NCBI RefSeq assembly: GCF_000024185.1
Contig: NC_013790.1
Coordinates: 829,501 to 893,500 of the forward strand
DNA length: 64,000 nt
Direction of reading: 5' to 3'
Source: Methanobrevibacter ruminantium M1
GTDB taxonomy: Archaea > Methanobacteriota > Methanobacteria > Methanobacteriales > Methanobacteriaceae
Positions 24,054-31,932 of the stretch are shown here, piece by piece (within the stretch, counting starts at the first letter, position 1; each line of letters opens with the position of its first letter). A model generated the notes under the pieces. It was not told the DNA's origin. It searched no databases and was given only the letters and a program-made list of their open reading frames with translations. Both the position numbers and the translations under genes were made by a program.

Positions 24054-24929
24054 TTAATGTTTCTTATAATCAACTAATTCTCCAATTCTATTTAAAACAG
24101 AATCAACTGATTTTTGAGTATAATTTAACTCAATAGCATTGAATTTGCAGGTTTGAACACAGTGTCCGCATCCTACACATTTGTTTTGATCTATAGTTAT
24201 CTTGTCGTTTTCCAAGCTGATTGCACCGCCAAAGCAAATGTCATCCCCTAAACATTTTTTGCACATTTTACAGTTGTCGCTTATTGGATGAACTTCAACG
24301 TCTTCAAGTCTCATGATCTTATCGCTAATATCATTGTCCAAGTCTGGAAGTACTTTCCATAGACAGCAGCATGGACAGCAATGGCAGATGGTCAGTAACT
24401 CTTCTTTAGGGCTTACATGCATCCATATGGTATCAATCTTATTTCTTCCAATAACGTGGCTCAATCCTTCTGCATCTGCTTTATCAACATGTGCCAATGC
24501 CTCTTCTACAGTAGCTCTTCTTCCATATTTTGAGGCTATCTTTCTGCTTGCAGGGCCTAAAAATATGCATCCCAAGTCTTGAGGATAGTCTTGACAATCA
24601 TTAGAGCTTCTGCAAAGGCATTTGTTCATTATGACAATGTCTGAAGCTTCTCTAATTGCAATTTTTAATATTTCGCTTGGAACGAATTCGGAATCGTCTT
24701 TCTGGAAGCTTTGGTTGACTTCAATGTTTGCAGAGATTGTGGCAGATTTTGTTTTTTGTACTGTATTTTTGTTTGGAAGAACATAAACTTCGTCACCTTG
24801 GAAAAGAAGTCTATCTATGATTTTTTTAGCAATTTTAGATTTTTTAGTTAATCTTGAAAGGAAAAAACGAGTGTGAAATGTATGTTTCACTAAAAATGTA
24901 CTGATATCTTCGTAAAATCCTTTCCTCAT
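24054..24929 (-). CDS. 4Fe-4S cluster protein with two C-terminal ferredoxin motifs
   Basis: A 291-residue cysteine-rich protein. The middle has MNKCLCRSSNDCQDYP with GCIFLGPASRKIA and later ICHCCPCCCLWKVLP; the C-terminus has two ferredoxin-type motifs, CKMCKKCLGDDIC and CVGCGHCVQTC, the second complete (CxxCxxCxxxC). This arrangement is known in conserved methanogen and anaerobe ferredoxin-like proteins of unknown role, likely in electron transfer or as a cluster-bearing subunit. No membrane segment apart from a weakly hydrophobic N-terminus. GGGGTTAAACA precedes the ATG. Confidence 0.8.
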   Translation of the reverse strand: MRKGFYEDISTFLVKHTFHTRFFLSRLTKKSKIAKKIIDRLLFQGDEVYVLPNKNTVQKTKSATISANIEVNQSFQKDDSEFVPSEILKIAIREASDIVIMNKCLCRSSNDCQDYPQDLGCIFLGPASRKIASKYGRRATVEEALAHVDKADAEGLSHVIGRNKIDTIWMHVSPKEELLTICHCCPCCCLWKVLPDLDNDISDKIMRLEDVEVHPISDNCKMCKKCLGDDICFGGAISLENDKITIDQNKCVGCGHCVQTCKFNAIELNYTQKSVDSVLNRIGELVDYKKH

Positions 24930-25169
24930 TGTTTAACCCCTTATAAATTACCTTGTGTTTATTATATGTCTATTATTTGCTTATATTACATTTATATTAT
25001 TATATTAATTCCATTATTCTTTTTATTTCTTTTGATATATGTTATTAATCTTATTCAATTCAAGTTTTTTATTTTTTTTAATTTTTGCAGTTTTTTTTAT
25101 TCAAATTTTTTATTTATTTTTTTAGTCCAAGTTCATTGCTAAAAGTATTTATTTCTCTTTTTTTAAAAA

Positions 25170-25961
25170 TTAATATTCGTCTCCATGCTTTATTTTTAAA
25201 TTTAAACGTCTTAAAATACCTATTAATGTATGGGCTTCTCTTCCTGTAATGAAAGCCCTATTTACAATGTTCTTGAATACTTTCAATCCATTTTTCTTCT
25301 TATGTTCTGGAATGTTTAAGTTATCGATGAGTTCTTCCATATCCTTGATAAGATATTCCTTCTCGATTGCTGTGCTTTCTTCCAGGCCTTGCACTGGAAA
25401 CTCATTCCTGTTTTTAAAGATTTCATAAAGGATTATTGCAGCTGCATGGGAAATGTTCATAATCGGATAGCTTGGATCGGTTGGAATGCTTACAATCAAA
25501 TCGCACATGTCCACTTCTGCATTGGTCAGTCCATTTCCTTCCCTTCCAAATAGAATCGCTATCTTATCATTGTAATTCATTGATTTTGCTAGCTCTTCAG
25601 GCTTCAATGGAATTCTTGAAATATTATAGCTTCCTCCGGGAGCTCCGGTAGATCCTATTATGAAGTCAATCTTTTTGTCTTTGACAAATTCCCCTACAGT
25701 GTCATAAATCATTGCATTCTCTACAGTGTCCCTTGCATGGGTGGCTTGATAATAAGCTTCTTCCTTAAGTGTGCAGGGATTGATTAGGACTAATTTATTC
25801 AATCCAAAGTTTCCCATGGTTCTTGCTAAAAATCCAACATTTCCAGGAGATTCACATTCTACAAAGACAACATAGATGTTTTCTTTAAGTCTTATAGTTT
25901 CTTCATCTTCAACTATTTCCTTTACTTTTCCTCTCTCTGATTTTTTATCTTTGTATTTCAT
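25170..25961 (-). CDS. SPOUT RNA methyltransferase, TrmJ/TrmH group 1
   Basis: A 263-residue SpoU/TrmH-type 2'-O-methyltransferase. Motif 1 is FVECESPGNVGFLARTMGNF, motif 2 is IAILFGREGNGLTNAEVDMC and motif 3 SIPTDPSYPIMNISHAAAIILYEI; together they form the SAM-binding knot. The C-terminal helical stretch with FITGREAHTLIGILRRL is typical of TrmJ-like enzymes, which methylate position 32 of tRNA; this target is inferred. No strong Shine-Dalgarno site precedes the ATG at 25961, so a later start is not excluded. Confidence 0.88.
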   Translation of the reverse strand: MKYKDKKSERGKVKEIVEDEETIRLKENIYVVFVECESPGNVGFLARTMGNFGLNKLVLINPCTLKEEAYYQATHARDTVENAMIYDTVGEFVKDKKIDFIIGSTGAPGGSYNISRIPLKPEELAKSMNYNDKIAILFGREGNGLTNAEVDMCDLIVSIPTDPSYPIMNISHAAAIILYEIFKNRNEFPVQGLEESTAIEKEYLIKDMEELIDNLNIPEHKKKNGLKVFKNIVNRAFITGREAHTLIGILRRLNLKIKHGDEY

Positions 25962-26092
25962 GTTATCTTTTGGATTTTTTCTTTTGAATAAATGGGTTAT
26001 AATTCTTTATTGAATCGTATCAAGATTTATGATTTGATTTTTATTGTTTTTATTGTTTTTATTGTTTTTTTTTAAAAATTTATTAAAACAGC

Positions 26093-27619
26093 TTATTCAT
26101 CATAAGCCATTTTAAGCAATTGAATAAGATTCAATGTCTTAACATTATCAAGACCAATTGCATTTAAACCATCCTGTAAGTTTATTTGACAGAACGGACA
26201 GATTGTAGTAACATAATCTGCACCGGTAACTCTAACCATCTCTGCCTTGTCTTTAGCAAGTTCCAATGCAATGTCTGGTCTTCCGGACTTGATTCCTCCT
26301 CCTGCACCGCAGCATTGGCAAGGAAGTTCAAGCTCTTCAAACTCGACTCCTGGAATCATTTCGATTATGTCTCTAGGTTGATCTTTAATGTTCTGGCCTC
26401 TGGATAAGTGGCAAGGGTCATGCCAAGTTACTTTAGTGTTCAATGGCTTCATCTTGCTTGTATCGAGCTTATCTACAAGGAATTCGCTTATGTCCTCTAC
26501 ATTGAGATTTGAGCCGTATTTCGGATGGTCGTTTTTAAGTGTGGCTCCGCAGCCTGCACAGATTGTAATTACTTTATCATAATCCTTAAAGACTTCCTTA
26601 TTCTTATCTACAAGCTCTTGGACAGCATCTACTTGTCCTGTTCTAAGAAGAGGTGAGCCGCAGCATACTTGGCCTTCTGGAATGTCTATTTCAATATTGT
26701 TTGCCTTTAGGACATCTATTAAGGCATATCCAACTTCCTGTGCTCTGTAGTCTACCATACAGCCAGTGAATAAGGCCACTTTTTCTTTATTTTTGTTTTC
26801 ATCATTGCTTTCGTCATCAGTATAATATTTGCCTTCTTCATCCCATTTCTTATGGATTGTTTCAATGAATGGCTCTTCAGGTTTGCTTACAGACCTTCCG
26901 CTTGCTACAACATTTTCCCTAAACATTTTATGGGCATCAAGAGGTCCTAAATCCCTAGCATAAGCCATTGCTCTAAGCTTTTCTATTGCATCTCCAAAGC
27001 TGTTAATGCTTTTAGGACAGATTGAACCGCATTTGCCGCAGCTTGTACAGTTGTACATTCCGCTGTCTAATGCTTCAATAAGTCTGTCTGATTCGTCCCT
27101 TGGGTCAAAATCAAATTTAGAGAGGTATCTTAAGTAATATGGTCCGAGGAAGTCTTCCTTAAAGTGCTTTACAACAGGACAGGTTGAAAGACAGGTATAG
27201 CATTCAATGCAACTTCTGACCTTTTTAGTGTCCTTAATATCTTTAGGATTTAATTTCTCATGTGCAGTCTCATCATCGCAATTTAGGCTTAATTGCAATT
27301 GCTTTACCTTTTCATCTGCAGAGCTTCTATCTACAACTAGGTCTTTAATCACTGGGAAATCCAATGGTTCAATTAATCTATTGTCCTTTATTTGGGCCTT
27401 GCAAGCAAGTGCGCCATTTCCGTTAATCTTTACTCCACATGATCCGCATTGTCCTGCTTTGCATGAGCTTCTAAAGCTAATGTCTGCATTATATTTTCTG
27501 TTGATTTCTTCTAATGCATCTAGCACTTTCATTCCTGGGCTTTCTTCAATTTCGTAAGCTTCGATATGAGGCTCCTCATCCTTCTCGCTATCGAATCTCT
27601 TTACATAAACTGTTATCAT
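26093..27619 (-). CDS. tfrB: Thiol:fumarate reductase (CoM/CoB-dependent) subunit B
   Basis: TfrB passes electrons between fumarate and the thiols coenzyme M and B, making succinate and the heterodisulfide. The 508-residue layout is diagnostic: an N-terminal 2Fe-2S domain (FRSSCKAGQCGSCGVKING, later LACKAQ), two 4Fe-4S motifs (CIECYTCLSTCP and CTSCGKCGSICP), then a HdrB-like region with two cysteine-rich CCG domains (QVCCGSPLLRTG, WHDPCHLSRGQ, LPCQCCGAGGGIKSGRP, TICPFCQINL). The start at 27619 (MITVYV) is preferred over 27631 because GGGGAT lies upstream. The catalytic subunit gene tfrA is not in the window, as in other Methanobacteriales where the two are unlinked. Confidence 0.93.
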   Translation of the reverse strand: MITVYVKRFDSEKDEEPHIEAYEIEESPGMKVLDALEEINRKYNADISFRSSCKAGQCGSCGVKINGNGALACKAQIKDNRLIEPLDFPVIKDLVVDRSSADEKVKQLQLSLNCDDETAHEKLNPKDIKDTKKVRSCIECYTCLSTCPVVKHFKEDFLGPYYLRYLSKFDFDPRDESDRLIEALDSGMYNCTSCGKCGSICPKSINSFGDAIEKLRAMAYARDLGPLDAHKMFRENVVASGRSVSKPEEPFIETIHKKWDEEGKYYTDDESNDENKNKEKVALFTGCMVDYRAQEVGYALIDVLKANNIEIDIPEGQVCCGSPLLRTGQVDAVQELVDKNKEVFKDYDKVITICAGCGATLKNDHPKYGSNLNVEDISEFLVDKLDTSKMKPLNTKVTWHDPCHLSRGQNIKDQPRDIIEMIPGVEFEELELPCQCCGAGGGIKSGRPDIALELAKDKAEMVRVTGADYVTTICPFCQINLQDGLNAIGLDNVKTLNLIQLLKMAYDE

Positions 27620-28156
27620 AGCAATCCCCATGTAAATTGTCTTAAAAATTATTTTTATTTGAATCTAATTGTTTATATCACTTAATCTTAGCTATTAAGA
27701 ATTTGATATTTTTTTCAAAACTATCTCTTTTTTATAAAATATAATTTATCCTATATAATATAAAATAACATTATATATATTTCTATTTATTTAATTATAT
27801 AGTTTAGTATTTTTTTAGAAATTTCTAAAAATTTTATTTATTTTAATTTTTTTGGGGTCTGTCTTTTCGTTTAGAATAATTATTTTGTTTTTGTTTAGTT
27901 TTAATTTTGGATTTGACTTTTCTTTTAGAATAATTATCCAAATTTAATTATTTTTCCAAGCAAGTTAAAAAAAATGATATTATTAAATATATTAAGCAAC
28001 TAATATTTTATTATGATAATTTATTAGAAATTTTTAAATTATTATAAATTTTCAGGTTATTAAATCTGAAAATCTCTTTTAAAATAAATTATATTTACAA
28101 ATTATTATATTAAAAAAATGAGTTTAAAATTAGTTTTTTGCTCAATAGGTGATTTT
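27620..28156. other. Divergent spacer between tfrB and iorA
   Basis: No gene is seen. A 27-base phrase beginning CTTTTCTTTTAGAATAATTA appears with changes near 27863 and 27917. Promoters of both genes must lie here, but AT-richness prevents a clear choice. Confidence 0.4.
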
Positions 28157-30148
28157 ATGGCTTATGATCAATTAGTGACTAGTGAAAAAGGAGATAAACT
28201 TTTTCTGCTTGGTAATGAAGCTGCTGTAAGAGGAGCTATAGAAGCTGGCGTATCAGTTGCAGCAACATATCCAGGAACTCCTTCTTCTGAAATTGGAAAC
28301 ATATTGTCAGTAGTTGCTAAAAGCGCAGACATGTATTTTGAATTCTCTGCAAACGAAAAGGTGGCTATGGAGGTTGCTGCAACAGCTGCAGCAAGTGGTC
28401 TTAGATCATTTACCTTTATGAAGCATGTAGGTTTGAATGTGGCTGCCGATTCATTCATGACTACTGCATATTCTGGAGTTAAGGGAGGAATGATTATTCT
28501 TGTAGCAGATGACCCTTCCTTGTTTTCATCTCAAAATGAACAGGATACAAGAAACTACTCCCGTTTATCTTCAATTCCAATACTTGAACCTTCAAACCCT
28601 CAAGAGATAAAGGACATGATGGTTTATGGCTTTGACTTATCCGAACAGTTTGGAATTCCAGTTATTCTCAGGACAAGCACTCGTGTGTCCCATATGAGAG
28701 GAATAGTTGAAATGGGTGAGATAAACAGTCCTAAATCAACTACAAAGGAAGTCAAGTCAGATAAGCATTGGCTTAAAGGATACTTTGTTAAAAATCCAAG
28801 GGAATTTGTCCCTGTTCCAGCAAATGCACTTGCAATGCATGAGAGATTGGTTGAAAAGATAGGAAAAATTGAAGATGAGGCCAATGAAAGCCCTGTAAAT
28901 GAGGTTGTTTCATTTGAATCTGGTGTGCTTCAAGGCAAATATGGAGTAATTTCCTCTGGAGGGGCATTCAATTATGCATATGACATTGTAGCTGGAGAAA
29001 ATCTTGGAATGGACATTTTAAAGATTGCATTATCCTATCCAACTCCAAAGGACTTGATTTATGACTTCTGCAAAAACCTTGAAGGTGTTTTCATCGTAGA
29101 GGAAGTTGATCCTATCCTTGAAAAGGATGTCCTTGCAGTTCTTGGTGAAAAGAATCTTGATTGTCCAGTTTATGGAAAGATCGATGGAACTTTCCCAATG
29201 GTTCATGAATTTAATCCAGATATCGTTAAGGAATCTTTCAATAAGGTAATCTCTGATTTGGCCGATGATGAGGAATTAAAGGCAGAATATAAGGATGAAT
29301 TCGGCAAAGATTTAACTGGCGATTTGATTGAGACAGTCGAAAAAATGGAATTTAGCCAAAGTTTGAATGATTTGGTGGACAATATTCCAACAAGGGCTCC
29401 TACATTATGTGCAGGATGTTCCCATAGATCTGCTTACTTCGCTTCAGTAAAGGCTTATGAAGAATTAGGATACGATAAGGAAGATATGATCTTTGCATCT
29501 GATATAGGTTGCTATACATTGGGAATCAGCCCTCCTTATGAGACTGCTGACTATCTTCTTGCCATGGGCTCATCAGTTGGAGACGGTTGCGGATTTTCAA
29601 TTGCAACAAATCAGCATGTCATGAGCTTTATTGGAGATTCTACATTCTTCCATAGCGGATTATCTCCTCTTGTAAATGCTGTTCACAATAAGAACAAGTT
29701 TGTTTTAACTATTTTGGATAATAGGATCACAGCAATGACTGGAGGTCAGCCAAACCCAGGAATTCCTATTGACGGAATGGGAGATGAGGCTCCTGCAATT
29801 TCCATTGAGGATATAGTTGAGGCAATTGGAGTTAAATTCCTCAAGATTGTAAATCCTCACAATATTAAAAAGACTGTAGATATCTATAAGGAAGCTCTTG
29901 AATACGATGGAGTGGCTGTTGTCATTGCAAGGTATCCATGTACCCTAATCAAGGGTCAAAAGAGAAAGCCAGTGATGGAAATCAAGGACAGTTGTGTAAA
30001 ATGCTTGCATTGTGTTGAAAAGCTTGCATGTCCTGCAATATCCTATCTTGATGATAAGGTGACTGTTGACGAGGCCCTTTGTAAAGGATGTACTGTATGT
30101 ATTCAGATTTGTCCAAACAAGGCAATTGGAGTAAAAAAAGGTGATTAG
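28157..30148 (+). CDS. iorA: Indolepyruvate:ferredoxin oxidoreductase alpha subunit
   Basis: Oxidatively decarboxylates aryl pyruvates to aryl-CoA (or runs the reverse in aromatic amino acid synthesis from aryl acids), using thiamine diphosphate and ferredoxin. In 663 residues it has the pyruvate:ferredoxin oxidoreductase domain (AATYPGTPSSEIGN, FMKHVGLNVAADSFMTTAYS), the TPP-binding domain (TLCAGCSHRSAY, ASDIGCYTLGISPP, FIGDSTFFHSGL, LDNRITAMTGGQPNPG) and two C-terminal 4Fe-4S motifs (SCVKCLHCVEKLACPA and LCKGCTVCIQICP). The start at 28157 has AGGTGATTTT upstream; a frame to 28118 does not. iorB follows one base after the stop. Confidence 0.96.
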   Translation: MAYDQLVTSEKGDKLFLLGNEAAVRGAIEAGVSVAATYPGTPSSEIGNILSVVAKSADMYFEFSANEKVAMEVAATAAASGLRSFTFMKHVGLNVAADSFMTTAYSGVKGGMIILVADDPSLFSSQNEQDTRNYSRLSSIPILEPSNPQEIKDMMVYGFDLSEQFGIPVILRTSTRVSHMRGIVEMGEINSPKSTTKEVKSDKHWLKGYFVKNPREFVPVPANALAMHERLVEKIGKIEDEANESPVNEVVSFESGVLQGKYGVISSGGAFNYAYDIVAGENLGMDILKIALSYPTPKDLIYDFCKNLEGVFIVEEVDPILEKDVLAVLGEKNLDCPVYGKIDGTFPMVHEFNPDIVKESFNKVISDLADDEELKAEYKDEFGKDLTGDLIETVEKMEFSQSLNDLVDNIPTRAPTLCAGCSHRSAYFASVKAYEELGYDKEDMIFASDIGCYTLGISPPYETADYLLAMGSSVGDGCGFSIATNQHVMSFIGDSTFFHSGLSPLVNAVHNKNKFVLTILDNRITAMTGGQPNPGIPIDGMGDEAPAISIEDIVEAIGVKFLKIVNPHNIKKTVDIYKEALEYDGVAVVIARYPCTLIKGQKRKPVMEIKDSCVKCLHCVEKLACPAISYLDDKVTVDEALCKGCTVCIQICPNKAIGVKKGD

Positions 30149-30149
30149 G

Positions 30150-30788
30150 ATGGATAATATTAATAGTTCAAGTTCAAATTCAGATAATTCTGATGTAAAT
30201 TATAGCATTTATATCTCTGGTGTAGGAGGTCAAGGAATTATTAAGACATCTGTAATCATTGGAGAAGCTGCAATGCTTGAAGGATATGATGTGGTAATGA
30301 GTGAAATTCATGGAATGAGTCAAAGAGGAGGCTCTGTGTCAACTGAACTTAAGATAGGCAATTTCAAGTCTTCAATTGTTGAGGAAAATAAGGCAGATTT
30401 GATTCTTGCATTTGAACCTATTGAAGTCTTAAGGGGCTTGGATAAGGCAAATAAGGATACCGCTCTTATATTTAACACTTTCCCGATTGTTCCTTCAACT
30501 CTCACACAGACTGGAGAGACATATCCAGATATTGGTGATATAATTAAAAATCTCAAGGATAATTTTGATTCCGTTTATCCAGTGGAAGGAAACGGCCTTG
30601 CAAAGGATGCAGGAAGCATTTTATCTTTGAACATGGTCTTATTAGGTGCATGTGTGGCAAATGACAGTTTCCCACTTTCAAAAGAAACTGTTGAAACTGC
30701 TATGAAACATAATTTAGCTCCTAAGTTCCATGAGATGAATTTAAAAGCTATTGAAAATGGTTATAATGCGATTAAAGACTCTTTGTAG
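30150..30788 (+). CDS. iorB: Indolepyruvate:ferredoxin oxidoreductase beta subunit
   Basis: The small subunit of the IorAB complex; it completes the pyruvate/ferredoxin oxidoreductase gamma-type domain. The 212-residue protein has the family opening SIYISGVGGQGIIKTSVIIG, then MSEIHGMSQRGGSVSTELKI, DLILAFEPIEVLR and LSLNMVLLGA. An unusual asparagine- and serine-rich N-terminal stretch (NINSSSSNSDNSDVN) precedes the domain. The ATG at 30150 follows the iorA stop by one base with AAAGGTG upstream, so the pair is translationally coupled. A terminator hairpin spans its stop codon. Confidence 0.94.
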   Translation: MDNINSSSSNSDNSDVNYSIYISGVGGQGIIKTSVIIGEAAMLEGYDVVMSEIHGMSQRGGSVSTELKIGNFKSSIVEENKADLILAFEPIEVLRGLDKANKDTALIFNTFPIVPSTLTQTGETYPDIGDIIKNLKDNFDSVYPVEGNGLAKDAGSILSLNMVLLGACVANDSFPLSKETVETAMKHNLAPKFHEMNLKAIENGYNAIKDSL

Positions 30789-30808
30789 TCTTTAATTTAC
30801 TTTTTTTT
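30771..30808 (+). terminator. Intrinsic-type terminator spanning the iorB stop codon
   Basis: ATTAAAGACT (30771-30780), loop CTTTGT, AGTCTTTAAT (30787-30796), a perfect 10-bp stem, then TTACTTTTTTTTTT. The TAG stop (30786-30788) lies at the loop-stem junction. Confidence 0.7.
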
Positions 30809-30920
30809 TTTATTTTATTGGATTATTTGTGGTCTTTTATTTGCTTTTTTTATTAGTTTTTCACTTGATTTTCTAAAAATAGTTATTTCGTTAAATTTTT
30901 AAAAATCCTTTTTTAACCTT

Positions 30921-31511
30921 TTAATCCTTAACTAGCCGTATACCACAAATTTTACAAATGATATCTTCTTCTTTTACTTTGTTACCACAATTTGGACAGT
31001 ATTTATTTAATTTAGGAGTGCTTGCTTTAATTTTCTGATTAAGAAATATGTCTTCTCTGATTCTCTTGTTTTGAATGAGGCAAGCTTTGTCCCAATCGTT
31101 TTCCATAAGGATTTTCTTCACATAATAGGCTTCAACCATTGTATTATACTTTCCAAAATGTTCCTCTCCCCTTATTACACAGAACTTTCTCTCCTTATGG
31201 TCAAAGACTATTTCTCCTTCTCTTTCCTTTTTATTGAATTTCAATCCTTTAATCTGTCCTCTTGGACGATGTTCTGGAAAAGGAGGAAGTTCCATATTCT
31301 CATACTTGTTTGGAAGGTCACATTCTACAAGTAGGTCATAGTCGAACTTGCAATAAAATAAGCAGTCCCTTTCATAGAGTGCGTCAGATAATTTGCTGAA
31401 TTCTCCATAATCCTTATTGTTATGTTTTATACGATATTTTTTACCAGACTTGACTATATTTCTATAAAAATATCTTATATCAGTAGATTCTATCTTAACA
31501 CCTCCATTCAA
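30921..31511 (-). CDS. Zinc-ribbon protein with two repeated N-terminal modules
   Basis: A protein of about 190-196 residues. The C-terminus is a zinc ribbon (YCPNCGNKVKEEDIICKICG, two CxxC). Before it are two similar units: KYRIKHNNKDYGEFSKLSDA with LYERDCLFYCKFD, and KFCVIRGEEHFGKYNTMVEA with YYVKKILMENDWD, each reading like an AP2/integrase-type DNA-binding sheet plus helix. DNA binding is therefore possible but unproven. The frame has no ATG near its start: TTG at 31511 lacks a ribosome site, whereas GGAGGTG at 31505-31499 stands before an in-frame ATA at 31493. Confidence 0.65.
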   Translation of the reverse strand: MNGGVKIESTDIRYFYRNIVKSGKKYRIKHNNKDYGEFSKLSDALYERDCLFYCKFDYDLLVECDLPNKYENMELPPFPEHRPRGQIKGLKFNKKEREGEIVFDHKERKFCVIRGEEHFGKYNTMVEAYYVKKILMENDWDKACLIQNKRIREDIFLNQKIKASTPKLNKYCPNCGNKVKEEDIICKICGIRLVKD

Positions 31512-31932
31512 GGGGTTTTGAAAATAAATTGAATAAATATGATTTTGTTTGAAAATTGAATTTTTTAAACAATGGTTTTCATAATATTTTTAATTATTTT
31601 TATCTTTTTAAATTACTAAATTATGACTAACATTAAGATATAGATAATTTATTCTAACTAATATTTATAATTAAAAATTCTTTTATATCACGAAATTTTT
31701 TTATACCCTAATCTTAATAATCTTAAGGATTCTTATTAAATAACCTTCTATTATCTTTAAATATCAAATAAGATTATATACCTTAAAATAAATAATATTA
31801 ATTAATTTCTATTAATTTTATAGTTAAAATTAATTAAATTAATAAAATTCTATAAAATTATAGGTTAAAAAATTAATATAATTAATAATTGCTTATTTAG
31901 TCTTGTGCAATTTTAAGCTTGGAGATTAGAAG
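31512..31932. other. Divergent AT-rich gap
   Basis: No gene is seen. The stretch is almost pure A and T with repeated TTAATT and AATTAAT words and must hold the promoters of the zinc-ribbon and YhgE-like genes. Confidence 0.5.
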
